This document shows positions 43,860 through 52,754 of a stretch of DNA of 64,000 nt, one piece after another (positions within the stretch are counted from its first letter, which is position 1; each line of letters opens with the position of its first letter). Made by a program: the position numbers and the translations under genes. The DNA comes from UBA1351 sp963677625. GTDB lineage: Bacteria > Bacillota > Clostridia > Lachnospirales > Vallitaleaceae. The notes under the pieces are model-generated. The model made no database searches. It was given only the letters and a program-made list of their open reading frames with translations, and had not been told where the DNA came from. The stretch spans positions 682,001-746,000 of the forward strand of contig CAXXSW010000002.1 in the NCBI GenBank assembly GCA_963677625.2, given 5' to 3'.

Positions 43860-44912
43860 ATGAAGTTTCAGAAAACAATTATTGATGAGATTTTTAAGTG
43901 TTATTCAGTAAACGCAATGGCTGTAGAAGGGGAGACACAGCTTATATTTGCAGGTGAAGGTCCAGGATCCTGTCAAATATTTTCAGGAGAAAAGTTTTCG
44001 GATAAGAAGGTGTTATGGTCTAATGACGATAGTTATGGTGGAACCATGTCTATTGTAACTGTTCCTGATCAAGCAGGCAATTTTCTGGTATCAAAGGGTT
44101 TCCATTCTATGGTGGATTCCGAAACCAGCGGTATATACTTATTTCAGATTGTTGATGGCAAATATCAAGAGACAAAACTTGTATCCATACCTTATTTACA
44201 TCGTTTTGATATGGTAACTGTAAATGATCGACGATATCTTATAGCCGCCACGCTTCATGGTGGGAAAAGTAATAAGGAAGACTGGACAAATCCGGGAAAA
44301 TTATATTACGTTGAACTGCCTTATGACTTAAATATAACTTCTGATAAAGAGTTGAGACTAGAAACCCTTAAGGAGAACATGTATAAGAATCATGGATTTA
44401 ATAAGGGAAGCTGGAAGGGAAAAGCATGTGTTTTTGTAGCGAGTGAGGAAGGTGTCATTGCAGTTATGCCGCCTTTTGAGGAAGATGGTCAGTGGATAAT
44501 TGAAAGTATTCTTGACTTTCCGGTTAGTGATATAGCAGTTATGGATATAGACCAGGATGGTCAACCGGAACTAGCTGTATTATCTCCCTTCCATGGAAAT
44601 CAGTTTAATGTATACAAGGAAATTGATGGCAAATATACTAGTGTTTATTCATATCCTAAGGCTTTAGATTTTTATCATGCTATTTATGGAGATACTTATA
44701 ATGGAATTCCAAGTTTTGTTATAGGTGCGAGAAAAGAAGATATGGACCTATATTTAGTTCAGTATGATAAAAAAAATAAGAAAATAGTTAGCCATTTGAT
44801 TGATACTGGAGTTGGTGCTGCTAATGTCAGAATTGTTCATACTAGTGAAGGCGATATCATTATGGCAGCAAATAGGCAGATTAATCAGGCAGCTATTTAC
44901 AAAACCCTTTAG
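43860..44912 (+). CDS. Conserved hypothetical, beta-propeller/VCBS-like protein
   Basis: A 350-residue protein without signal peptide or membrane helix. Repeated beta-rich blades end in segments such as GTMSIVTVPDQAGNFLVSKG, ISDIAVMDIDQDGQPELAVLS-like (seen as VMDIDQDGQPELAVLSPFHG) and GDIIMAANRQINQAAIY. The DxDxDGxxEL motif is the FG-GAP/VCBS calcium-binding type. ATG 43860 follows GGAGG. I know similar unnamed proteins from Clostridia but no function. It may form a transcription unit with the GH13 gene 75 bases downstream. Confidence 0.65.
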   Translation: MKFQKTIIDEIFKCYSVNAMAVEGETQLIFAGEGPGSCQIFSGEKFSDKKVLWSNDDSYGGTMSIVTVPDQAGNFLVSKGFHSMVDSETSGIYLFQIVDGKYQETKLVSIPYLHRFDMVTVNDRRYLIAATLHGGKSNKEDWTNPGKLYYVELPYDLNITSDKELRLETLKENMYKNHGFNKGSWKGKACVFVASEEGVIAVMPPFEEDGQWIIESILDFPVSDIAVMDIDQDGQPELAVLSPFHGNQFNVYKEIDGKYTSVYSYPKALDFYHAIYGDTYNGIPSFVIGARKEDMDLYLVQYDKKNKKIVSHLIDTGVGAANVRIVHTSEGDIIMAANRQINQAAIYKTL

Positions 44913-44987
44913 ATGCAGTTGCTCCCTCCTGATAGGTAGGTTATAATTAGAGTAACACTTAATTTGCCGACTGGTCCGGAGGGTGCT

Positions 44988-46862
44988 ATGTATAGTCTTG
45001 ATAGTAAACTGGATGAAGTTCTTAATAGTCCAATAGGCAATGATCTTTTAAAGACCATTCTAGAACAACTTCGATTACCTGAAATCGCATTAAACAATAT
45101 AGTTATTGGTTCTTTGACCTTACGAATGTTAATGAATCTTTCTAAAGGGGCTTTAGATGAGGCTTTTTTATTGACCTTTTGTGATATTCTTAATCATGAA
45201 GAAGCAGATTTTGTTAGCCCTACTCATTCAGAAGAAAAAAAAGCTTGGTGGAAGGAAGCTGTCGCTTATCAAATATATCCAAGATCATTTAAGGACAGTA
45301 ATGGTGATGGGATTGGAGATCTTGGAGGAATCATTGAAAAGTTAGATTATCTTCATGATTTAGGAATCAATTTAATATGGTTGTGCCCTATCTATGATTC
45401 TCCCAACGATGATAATGGTTATGATATTAGGGATTATTATAAAATAATGGCCGAATTTGGAAGTATGGAAGATTTTGACTTGCTTCTTAAGTTGTCCCAT
45501 AAAAAGGGGATACGTTTAATTATGGATCTGGTGATTAACCATACTTCAGATGAACATTCCTGGTTTGTTCAGGCTAGAAAAAGTAAGGATAGTCCATATA
45601 GGGATTATTATATATGGAGGCAAGGTGACCACCTACCTAATAATTGGACGTCTTTTTTTTCGGGGAAGGCTTGGAATTACTACGAAGAAACCAATTCCCA
45701 TGGTCTGCATTTATTCAGCAAAAAGCAAATGGACCTTAATTGGGAATATGAGCCTATGAGACAGGATATATATAAGATGATCCGGTTTTGGCTTAATAAG
45801 GGAATTGATGGTTTTAGATTGGATGTTATTAACTTTATATCTAAAAACCCTGAATTACCTCAGGGATCACCTTTTGTTGGTGATCTTATTGGTCAAATCG
45901 GAATTGAGCATTACTTTTGGGGACCTAGACTACATGAATATCTTCGAGAGATGAATCGAGAAACATTTTCAGGATACGACGCGGTGACAGTTGGTGAAAC
46001 ACCTGGTGTAGGACTACATATGGCTGAATTATTGACTCATGAATCAAGGTATGAACTAGATATGATTTTTACTTTCGAGCACCTGGAAATGCCTGGCAAA
46101 AACAGAGTGGAAGGTTATGTCTATGACCTGAACTACCTAAAACAGATTTTATATAAATGGCAGACTAAGCTAATGAATGGTTGTTGGCAATCCCTTTTCT
46201 ATGATAATCATGATAATCCTAGAATGCTTTCAAAAATTGATCCTGAGGGTACATATAGAGCACCCCTTTCCAAACTTCTTGCTATGATTCAGCTAACCCT
46301 TAAAGGAACACCGTTTATCTATCAGGGGCAAGAGCTTGGATTAACCAATGGGATATTTAGTTCAATTGATGATTTCAGAGACGTGGAGTCCATTAATTTA
46401 TATGACCAGTTAAAAAAAGAGGGGTTAGATGAAGCGGAAATATTGGATAGGTTGACGCCGGTAGCAAGGGACCATGCAAGACTGGTTATGCCTTGGAACA
46501 AGGAGGTATATGGTGGGTTTAGCGAAGTTAAACCTTGGATTGAAGCTCCTCTGATACAGTCATCAGTCAATGCTTATGATGAGATACATGACCCAGACTC
46601 GGTCTACCATTTTTTTAGAAAACTTATACACCTGAGAAAACGATACCCAACTTTAATATATGGAGATGTAGACTTTGTTGATATTCGTGAGAAAGATTAT
46701 TTTGCCTATTATCGTAGAGGTGAGGAGACATTTTTTATTGAAATGAATCTAGGGAAAACCCATCGATATGCAAAGGGTAATTGCCTAAATATTATTTTAT
46801 GCAATTACTCAAAAAGATCTGATTTTCTTAAGCCATATGAGTGCAGACTATATCAGTTGTAG
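44988..46862 (+). CDS. GH13 alpha-glucosidase with N-terminal extension
   Basis: A 624-residue glycoside hydrolase family 13 enzyme of oligo-1,6-glucosidase/alpha-glucosidase type. WKEAVAYQIYPRSFKDSNGD starts the barrel at about residue 88. LIMDLVINHTSDEHSWF, GIDGFRLDVINFISK (nucleophile Asp), AVTVGETPGV (acid-base Glu) and YDNHDNPRMLSK (third Asp) are conserved. About 80 residues precede the barrel (NSPIGNDLLKTILEQLRLPE and further), not part of the usual enzyme. ATG 44988 follows GGAGGG. No secretion signal, so it acts on imported oligosaccharides. Confidence 0.92.
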   Translation: MYSLDSKLDEVLNSPIGNDLLKTILEQLRLPEIALNNIVIGSLTLRMLMNLSKGALDEAFLLTFCDILNHEEADFVSPTHSEEKKAWWKEAVAYQIYPRSFKDSNGDGIGDLGGIIEKLDYLHDLGINLIWLCPIYDSPNDDNGYDIRDYYKIMAEFGSMEDFDLLLKLSHKKGIRLIMDLVINHTSDEHSWFVQARKSKDSPYRDYYIWRQGDHLPNNWTSFFSGKAWNYYEETNSHGLHLFSKKQMDLNWEYEPMRQDIYKMIRFWLNKGIDGFRLDVINFISKNPELPQGSPFVGDLIGQIGIEHYFWGPRLHEYLREMNRETFSGYDAVTVGETPGVGLHMAELLTHESRYELDMIFTFEHLEMPGKNRVEGYVYDLNYLKQILYKWQTKLMNGCWQSLFYDNHDNPRMLSKIDPEGTYRAPLSKLLAMIQLTLKGTPFIYQGQELGLTNGIFSSIDDFRDVESINLYDQLKKEGLDEAEILDRLTPVARDHARLVMPWNKEVYGGFSEVKPWIEAPLIQSSVNAYDEIHDPDSVYHFFRKLIHLRKRYPTLIYGDVDFVDIREKDYFAYYRRGEETFFIEMNLGKTHRYAKGNCLNIILCNYSKRSDFLKPYECRLYQL

Positions 46863-46889
46863 ATAAATAAGGCGTTTTTCATAAATTTT

Positions 46890-46916
46890 CTCCGGGGTTA
46901 CTTCCCGGAGTTTTTT
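46890..46916 (+). terminator. Terminator after the GH13 gene
   Basis: CTCCGGG pairs with CCCGGAG around GTTACTT, followed by six T. Confidence 0.88.
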
Positions 46917-46920
46917 ATTC

Positions 46921-46960
46921 TATTATAAAGCGAACAAGGGGAAGCCTCTTTGTTTTTTTG
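46921..46960. repeat. Intergenic repeat copy R3 (partial)
   Basis: AAAGCGAACAAGGGGAAGCC followed by TCTTTGTT repeats the core of the family found at 42361 and 58881. The left ACAATCGC part is missing. Confidence 0.6.
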
Positions 46961-47080
46961 TGACATGGTTATAAAATTTGGCTATACATTTTCCTGGTCT
47001 CATGTATAATTAAGAAAGAATATGGCTTAAGTATTTAACTTGAGTTAGACGAGTTACTAATGACTTATGAGGAGTTTACT

Positions 47081-47977
47081 ATGAAATATAAAATGTTAGT
47101 ATTAGATATGGATGGTACCTTGCTAAGTGAAAATCAAACCATCAGTCCTAAAAATAAGGAAGCTATTTATAAAGCCAGGGAGGCTGGTCTTCATGTTGTA
47201 CTTGCTTCTGGTAGGCATTTTAACGGTCTGTACGCTTACATAAAAGAGTTGAACCTTCTTGATTCGGACTGCTTTAGTGTTAGTTGCAGTGGTGCCGTTG
47301 TTACCCACAATATAAGTGGTCAAGTGATATATGAAGAGCATATAGAACCAGAACATGTGGTAAGCTTATACCAATCTTGTGAAGAGTTAGGGTTGGATCT
47401 TTGTGGTTATACCCATGAAGGTCTGGTTCTTCAACATGAAAGTCTTTTCTCTAGATATGATAGTATTGCCAATCAGTCACCATTAATCAAGGTGGACTTT
47501 AATCTTAAAAATGAAAATCTTCTTATCTATAAAATGAATATTATTAATGAGAGTAAGGCTAATCAGCAGGAGATTATTGATTATTTTCCAGGAATGACAC
47601 TTGAGGATTATTCAGTCAGTGAAAAAAAATCTTATAATGAAAATCTTTTAAATGAGCTTTGGAGATTACCAAAAACAATTACTGAGGCCTATAATATTGT
47701 TCGTCCCTTACCTTTTATTGCAGAACTTTTCCACAAACATAGTAATAAAGCTGTTGGTATGGAAGTGATAGCAGAACGTTTAGGTTTTGGACTTGATCAG
47801 GTCGTTGCCATTGGAGATTCAGGGAACGATGTTCATATGATTGAAGAGGCTGGACTTGGTATAGCAATGTCTAATGCTCGAGAGGAAGCGAAGAAGGTGG
47901 CAGATCTAATTACGTCTTCTAATGAGGAAGATGGTGTAGCCGAAGTTGTTATGAAGTTATTAAAAGGAGATATATAA
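47081..47977 (+). CDS. Cof-type HAD hydrolase
   Basis: A 298-residue HAD phosphatase with C2b cap. MLVLDMDGTLLSENQTISP gives motif I, VVLASGRHFNGLYAYIKEL motif II, HKHSNKAVGMEVIAERLG the lysine motif III and VAIGDSGNDVHMIEEAGLGI motif IV. These enzymes dephosphorylate sugar phosphates, FMN or PLP with broad specificity. ATG 47081 follows GAGGAG; the frame is open to 47060. Confidence 0.92.
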   Translation: MKYKMLVLDMDGTLLSENQTISPKNKEAIYKAREAGLHVVLASGRHFNGLYAYIKELNLLDSDCFSVSCSGAVVTHNISGQVIYEEHIEPEHVVSLYQSCEELGLDLCGYTHEGLVLQHESLFSRYDSIANQSPLIKVDFNLKNENLLIYKMNIINESKANQQEIIDYFPGMTLEDYSVSEKKSYNENLLNELWRLPKTITEAYNIVRPLPFIAELFHKHSNKAVGMEVIAERLGFGLDQVVAIGDSGNDVHMIEEAGLGIAMSNAREEAKKVADLITSSNEEDGVAEVVMKLLKGDI

Positions 47978-48219
47978 AGAAGAGAAAGTGAAAAAAATCT
48001 ATTGATTCACAAGACTAAATGGAATAAGTGATACAAAAATATAAGAATTTCTTAAATATTACAAGCAAATATGAACAATATAGTGACTTTGTTGAGAAAT
48101 GTTTGTTTTTTTGTTATAATCTAGACTATTGAGAAAATAAGTAAAAAATCGCAAAATTGCATTATTTAAACTATTGAGAATAGAAATGTGGATGCCAAAA
48201 GGCATATAGTGGAGGGAAA

Positions 48220-49704
48220 ATGAAAGACTTAATAAAGAATTGCTTTCAAAAGTACCCACAGGTAAGATTATCGGTGGTGGCTTTAATTGTGTCTATAATA
48301 GGCGTTGGAATATTTTCAATCACTTTTGGAAATGAAAAAGAACCCTTAATAGTTAGTCAGCCTGATGGGGTGGAAAAGGAAACGACCCTATCTCAACCTC
48401 CGGTTCACAGACGTGTTGATCGATTTGGATTAAGTATTGAAACCTTTTATGCAGACCAGGGGACAAGACAACCTTTTTATTACAATCTGTGTGTTTCAGG
48501 AACTGATGGTGAAGATCTTATATTGACTTTCGAAACAAAAGAAGAGTTGGAGTTGGCCCTTTCTCTTGTTCAAAAGGAAGCCTTAGGTAAAGGCTACGAA
48601 ACAGAAGCTAAGTTGGAACTTACTGATGATGGATATATGGTGGAATCAACAGCGATTAAGAAGTATTCCTTGAAAGGATTTATTAATAATCAGTCACTTT
48701 CGACCAGTGGGACTAATACAGAGAACTCAGTTGAAACAATAGTTCCTGAGCTTACAGGAGCTGAGCTTTCGATACCTGAGACAGAGGATATTGAAGAGTC
48801 AAGTCTACATTTTCATGAAGAAGTAACTATAACAAAGATTATCGATGAGGATGCAAGTCCTGTAACTGCGCAAGAAGCAGCAGAAATTCTTAATAGGACC
48901 AATGAACAACCTGCAACTTATGAAATACAAGCAGGTGATTCTCCTTATACCGTTGCACAAGAATATGATATGACCCTTGATGAACTTTATGCAATAAATG
49001 AGGGTCTTGAAGAAAAAGCAAAGGGGCTTCAAGTGGGAGATTTGGTAACTGTTGAAGTTCTTCAACCTGAGCTTTCAGTAATCCTTGAAGAAGAAGTCAC
49101 CTATTACGATACGATTGAAAAAGGTATTGACTATCAAGATGATGACAGTATATATGAAACGGTTGAAAAGGAATCTGATCCAGGATACGATGGAACTAAG
49201 GAAGTTCGTGCATTAGTCCAGACTATGAATGGGGAAGAAATTGGACGAGTAATCCTTGAAGAAAAGGTTATTACTCAAGCTAAAAATGCTTTGGTTCTCG
49301 TCGGGACTAAACCACTTCCAGAAGTAGGACCAGTTGGAAATTTTACTTATCCAATTAAAAATTATATTATTACATCTCCATTTGGAAATCGACATGGTTC
49401 TTTTCATAGGGGCGTGGACTTTGCAGCTGACTATGGTACAACTATTTATTCGGCTGACGGTGGAAAGGTTACTGTTTCTGGATGGCATGGCGGATATGGA
49501 TATATGGTGGAAATTGATCATGGTGATGGACGAGTAACCCGATATGCCCATTGTAGTGAACTTTTAGTTTCAAAAGGTGATGAAGTTGGCCAAGGTCAAC
49601 CTATTGCTGAGCTTGGAAATTCCGGCAACTCTACCGGTCCTCATGTTCATTTTGAAGTAAGTATCAATGGAGAGTTAGTGAATCCTATGGATTACTTAGA
49701 ATAA
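48220..49704 (+). CDS. LysM-G5-M23 cell wall endopeptidase
   Basis: A 494-residue exported peptidoglycan hydrolase. One membrane helix lies at about residues 14-35 (LSVVALIVSIIGVGIFSITF), acting as signal anchor. A LysM domain follows at about 235-282 (YEIQAGDSPYTVAQEYDMTL), then a G5 domain (about 283-365), then an M23 peptidase domain (about 375-494) with TSPFGNRHGSFHRGVDFAAD, YAHCSELLV and GPHVHFEVS supplying the zinc histidines. All metal ligands are present, so it should be active. ATG follows GGAGGG. Confidence 0.93.
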   Translation: MKDLIKNCFQKYPQVRLSVVALIVSIIGVGIFSITFGNEKEPLIVSQPDGVEKETTLSQPPVHRRVDRFGLSIETFYADQGTRQPFYYNLCVSGTDGEDLILTFETKEELELALSLVQKEALGKGYETEAKLELTDDGYMVESTAIKKYSLKGFINNQSLSTSGTNTENSVETIVPELTGAELSIPETEDIEESSLHFHEEVTITKIIDEDASPVTAQEAAEILNRTNEQPATYEIQAGDSPYTVAQEYDMTLDELYAINEGLEEKAKGLQVGDLVTVEVLQPELSVILEEEVTYYDTIEKGIDYQDDDSIYETVEKESDPGYDGTKEVRALVQTMNGEEIGRVILEEKVITQAKNALVLVGTKPLPEVGPVGNFTYPIKNYIITSPFGNRHGSFHRGVDFAADYGTTIYSADGGKVTVSGWHGGYGYMVEIDHGDGRVTRYAHCSELLVSKGDEVGQGQPIAELGNSGNSTGPHVHFEVSINGELVNPMDYLE

Positions 49705-49717
49705 GCCTAAATAAGTT

Positions 49718-49754
49718 AGCAGCATTTTCCAATCGATGGGAGATGCTGCTTTTA
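49718..49754 (+). terminator. Terminator after the M23 peptidase gene
   Basis: AGCAGCAT (49718-49725) pairs with ATGCTGCT (49743-49750), followed by TTTTATAA. Confidence 0.75.
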
Positions 49755-50022
49755 TAATGGAATGACCTGTTATAATGTAATGACAAGCACTTGTCGAATA
49801 TGCCTAAAAATGCACAATATGTAGTATGGCCTATTGAAAAAGTTCACTATATATAGTAAAATTATAAAAGAATTTTTGGTTTTTAGGTTATGGATAGAAT
49901 TAGCATTTCCGATATAGAAAATGGTAGAGTCAATGAGGATGAATCAGAGATGGATTAATAGACTGACCTAGTTAAACAGGATGCATATACTACATTGTCT
50001 TTAAACCGATTTCAATGAACTT
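49755..50022. other. Spacer without supported gene
   Basis: AT-rich spacer. A 22-codon frame at 49890-49958 (MDRISISDIENGRVNEDESE and two more residues) exists but has only a weak site (AGG) before it. Nothing else is recognised. Confidence 0.4.
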
Positions 50023-50040
50023 ATTCAACAGTTGTTGAAT
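50023..50040. promoter_or_regulatory. ATTCAACA-GT-TGTTGAAT dyad before the small peptide gene
   Basis: A perfect 8-2-8 inverted repeat ending 29 bases before the start codon of the peptide gene at 50070. The form resembles ArsR/SmtB- or TetR-type operators. It could also act as a small RNA hairpin. Confidence 0.5.
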
Positions 50041-50069
50041 TGCTAGATTGGGTGAAAAGGAGATTATAC

Positions 50070-50243
50070 ATGAAAATTGAATTTATTTCTTATCCGTATG
50101 TATTCACAGATGAAGGAACAAGACATCATGTTAAGGAGATAAGTGGAACACCAAGGGTTGGGTCAGAGCTCGATAATGATTTGAATGTATTAAACAACAC
50201 AGCAAACTCAGATTGTGTTGGAGGCGTTTGTCCAATCAGATAA
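50070..50243 (+). CDS. Small unknown peptide with C-terminal CVGGVC motif
   Basis: A 57-residue protein not recognised. ATG follows AAAAGGAG at good distance. The N-terminal half is mixed (MKIEFISYPYVFTDEG, then TRHHVKEISGTPRVG), the second half polar and Asn-rich, ending NTANSDCVGGVCPIR with two cysteines four residues apart. No signal peptide. A dyad lies before it and a good terminator after it, so it is an independent transcription unit. It could be a peptide precursor, a metal-binding peptide or a small regulator; no modifying enzyme is adjacent. Function unknown. Confidence 0.6.
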   Translation: MKIEFISYPYVFTDEGTRHHVKEISGTPRVGSELDNDLNVLNNTANSDCVGGVCPIR

Positions 50244-50264
50244 TGGACAAAATGGGGCGTATAC

Positions 50265-50294
50265 AAGGAGAACTTTAATAGGTTCTCCTTTTTT
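50265..50294 (+). terminator. Terminator after the small peptide gene
   Basis: AAGGAGAAC (50265-50273) pairs with GTTCTCCTT (50282-50290), followed by TTTT. Confidence 0.85.
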
Positions 50295-50315
50295 GCGCGA
50301 AATTATGAGTCGAGC

Positions 50316-50377
50316 ACTTAGTCAAGGCCTAGCAAATTGGGATGCTTGCATAGGCATTTGCTAGGCCTTGACTAAGT
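50316..50377. repeat. Perfect 22-bp inverted repeat
   Basis: ACTTAGTCAAGGCCTAGCAA plus AT (50316-50337) and its exact reverse complement (50356-50377) flank an 18-base loop. GTCG/CGAC at 50309 and 50381 could extend the stem. The loop word GGGATGCTTGCATA (50339-50352) recurs as a direct repeat at 50434-50447. No T-run follows, so it is not a simple terminator. It may be a decayed MITE-like element. Confidence 0.8.
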
Positions 50378-50386
50378 ATACGACGA

Positions 50387-50418
50387 CAATCGCGACGGTG
50401 AGCGAAGCGAACCGTGGG
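50387..50418. repeat. GCGAAGC hairpin related to the intergenic repeat family (R7)
   Basis: ACAATCGC-type sequence followed by ACGGT (50395-50399), a loop containing GCGAAGC (50402-50408) and ACCGT (50411-50415). It shares the ACAATCGC and GCGAAGC words with the other repeats, but the arms differ; membership is tentative. Confidence 0.4.
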
Positions 50419-50454
50419 TTTGGAGGAGAAATGGGGATGCTTGCATATAAAGAG

Positions 50455-50892
50455 CTATTCATCCAGTATGCCCTGACACTTAGTACAGATACCGTACAAA
50501 TCAAGCGTATGACTTTTTAATTTATAGCCTTTTTCTTTTAGTAGAGACATAAGTTCTGGATTTAAAGGACAATAGTCAATAGGAAGCATTTCGCCACAAT
50601 TTGAACAAATGATATGATGATGATGGTGATCATGGCATAGTAATTTGTAAGCAACTGTGTGTCGGTCTATATTTAAGGCATAAAGAAGATTCATGGAGTC
50701 TAGAAGCTCTATATTTCGGTATATAGTCGTCGTATTAACAGCCTTGTTGGTCCTCTGGCAGATCTCGGTAATTTCTTCTACTGTCATAAGATTAGTTTGG
50801 TTGTTGGCTAAGGTTTCAAGAAAAAGCATCCGCTGATCTGTAATGCGGCAATTATTGTCCTTTAAACGTTGAACTAAATGTTTTAATTCCAT
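50455..50892 (-). CDS. Fur-family regulator, probably Zur
   Basis: A 145-residue Fur-family protein. The N-terminal winged helix has NCRITDQRMLFLETLANN and TNKAVNTTTIYRNIELLDSM. The metal domain has a histidine cluster HDHHHHHIICSNCGEM and a second CTKC near the end; the two CxxC pairs form the structural zinc site. Start at 50892 is chosen because GAGGT lies just upstream. It diverges from znuACB across a perfect 7-1-7 box, so zinc (Zur) is more likely than iron or peroxide. Confidence 0.88.
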   Translation of the reverse strand: MELKHLVQRLKDNNCRITDQRMLFLETLANNQTNLMTVEEITEICQRTNKAVNTTTIYRNIELLDSMNLLYALNIDRHTVAYKLLCHDHHHHHIICSNCGEMLPIDYCPLNPELMSLLKEKGYKLKSHTLDLYGICTKCQGILDE

Positions 50893-50954
50893 AGGCGACC
50901 TCAATCTTCTATTGCTTGTAATAACTTTCTAAATGAGAATATTTATTCTTTAGG

Positions 50955-51001
50955 TTGACGAGCGACATGTCTTATTATATAATAAATGCAAATCATTTGC
51001 A
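50955..51001 (+). promoter_or_regulatory. znu promoter with 7-1-7 Zur/Fur box
   Basis: TTGACG (50955-50960), exactly 17 bases, TATAAT (50978-50983). The box TGCAAAT-C-ATTTGCA (50987-51001) is a perfect 7-1-7 palindrome at the expected start site, in the position of a repressor operator. Confidence 0.88.
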
Positions 51002-51039
51002 ATAAGCGAATGATCAAACTATGAAATGAGGTAAGATTG

Positions 51040-51978
51040 ATGAAAAAGATATTTTTTACGAAAAGTATGGTATTATTATTAGGGATTGCTATGATAGCTT
51101 CCTTATCAGCGTGCAATAGTGAAACGGCTTCAGATAAAAAGGTAGTAGCTGTATCAATAGCACCAGAAAAAGCTTTTGTTGAAGCGATTGTTGGTGATAA
51201 AATGGATATAGTGACTTTGGTACCCGCCGGTGCAAGCCCAGCAAACTATCAGCCATCTCCGAAGGAAATGACTGGTCTTGAAAATGCAAGTGTATATTTT
51301 ACTATTGGTGTTCCAACTGAGAAAGGAAATATCCTTCCCTTGGTAGAAGATAATTATAGTGATGTTGAGGTTGTCCCTTTGGCAGATATTGTTGAGGATG
51401 TTTATCCGGCAAGATATTTTGAAGATGAAGATCATGACCATGAAGATGCAGATGCAGATGAACATCATGAAGACGAAGATCATGATCATACAGGACGTGA
51501 TCCACATATTTGGATGTCACCTAAACGAGTTGTAGTTATGGTTCAGGAAATTCTTGATGTTATAGTGGAACTAGACCCAGAAAATGCAGAAGAATATCGG
51601 AAAAATGCAGATGCATTTACCAAAGATGTAATGGACCTTGATCAGGAAATCAAAGAGATTTTAGGTGGTGAATCATTAGAATTTATTATGATGCATCCAT
51701 CATTAGGCTATTTTGCAGATGACTATGGTTTAGAAATGGTTTCGATAGAAGAAGATGGTAAAAATGCTACATCGGACCATTTACAAGAAGTTATTGAATA
51801 TGCAACAGAACATGATATTCATACTGTTTTCTATCAAACAGAATTTGATTCAACTCAAGCAGAAACAATTTCAGAAGAGATCAAGGGTAGTGTTGTAGCC
51901 TTGAATGTTCTATCTGAAGATTATATAGATAACTTACGAAAAATGACAAATGCCCTTAAGGGAGAAACAGGTGAGTAA
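51040..51978 (+). CDS. znuA: Zinc ABC transporter substrate-binding lipoprotein
   Basis: A 312-residue cluster A-I metal-binding protein. The signal peptide ends in LSAC (Cys25). VSIAPEKAFVEAIVGDKMDI and LVPAGASPANYQPSPKEM are family segments. Residues about 128-155 are a His/Asp/Glu-rich loop (DEDHDHEDADADEHHEDE and DHDH), the mark of zinc-specific ZnuA/AdcA. Metal ligands continue with DPHIWMSP, MHPSLGYFADDYG and the late Glu/Asp. ATG 51040 follows GAGG; TTG 51037 is in frame but less likely. Confidence 0.93.
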   Translation: MKKIFFTKSMVLLLGIAMIASLSACNSETASDKKVVAVSIAPEKAFVEAIVGDKMDIVTLVPAGASPANYQPSPKEMTGLENASVYFTIGVPTEKGNILPLVEDNYSDVEVVPLADIVEDVYPARYFEDEDHDHEDADADEHHEDEDHDHTGRDPHIWMSPKRVVVMVQEILDVIVELDPENAEEYRKNADAFTKDVMDLDQEIKEILGGESLEFIMMHPSLGYFADDYGLEMVSIEEDGKNATSDHLQEVIEYATEHDIHTVFYQTEFDSTQAETISEEIKGSVVALNVLSEDYIDNLRKMTNALKGETGE

Positions 51979-51983
51979 AATTG

Positions 51984-52754
51984 ATGTCAAGTGAAAACTA
52001 TGTCATCCGAATTGAAGATTTACATATAAATTACGACCAAACAGTAGCCTTGGCTGGTGTAGACTTAAAGGTTAAAGAAAAAGAATTTTTAGGTATTATT
52101 GGCCCCAATGGTGGAGGTAAAACCACCATTGTAAAGGCTATTCTTGGGCTTCTTAAGCCGGTTAAAGGACGAATTTGGATTGAGGATAATCAGGTTATTG
52201 GTTATGTTCCACAGATTACAACCTTTGACAGACAGTTTCCGATCACTGTCGAGGAGGTGATTTTAACCGGTCATCTACCTAAGAAGATTAAAATGTTTAA
52301 GCGTTTTGACAATCATGAAAAAGCCCATGCTAACCGTGTCATGGAACGGCTGGGGATTGAATCTCTAAAACATCGACAAATAGGTGCCTTGTCGGGAGGA
52401 CAAATGCAAAGAGTTCTTATTGCCAGAGCGCTTATGAATCATCCGACCATTTTGGTATTGGATGAACCAACTGCAGGTGTAGACGAGTTGGCCAAAATGG
52501 ACGTATATAATATGTTGGGTGAACTTAATAGGGATATGACCATTATGATGATTACCCATGATACAAGTGTGCTTATGGGTTATTTGGACAGGTGTGTATA
52601 TATCAATAAAAAGGCTCATATCCATCAATCTATGGTTGGTGGGAAAGTTGAAGGTGAGACCTGTCCTATTGAATGGTTTATCCAGGGTGAAGCCATACAA
52701 AGAGATCTTTTAAAGGAAGAGGAAGTTCATGATACAAGCAATATTGACTTATAA
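51984..52754 (+). CDS. znuC: Zinc ABC transporter ATPase
   Basis: A 256-residue ABC ATPase: Walker A GPNGGGKTTIVKAI near residue 40, Q-loop YVPQITTFDRQFP, signature LSGGQMQRVLIARAL, Walker B ILVLDEPTAGVD and switch histidine in MMITHDTSVLM. The C-terminal 40 residues hold several His and Cys. It begins 5 bases after znuA and overlaps the permease gene by 26 bases. Confidence 0.94.
   Translation: MSSENYVIRIEDLHINYDQTVALAGVDLKVKEKEFLGIIGPNGGGKTTIVKAILGLLKPVKGRIWIEDNQVIGYVPQITTFDRQFPITVEEVILTGHLPKKIKMFKRFDNHEKAHANRVMERLGIESLKHRQIGALSGGQMQRVLIARALMNHPTILVLDEPTAGVDELAKMDVYNMLGELNRDMTIMMITHDTSVLMGYLDRCVYINKKAHIHQSMVGGKVEGETCPIEWFIQGEAIQRDLLKEEEVHDTSNIDL

Noticed and set aside
49890..49958. 22-codon frame before the small peptide gene.
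   Set aside because: Only a weak AGG before the start, no terminator and no recognisable motif.
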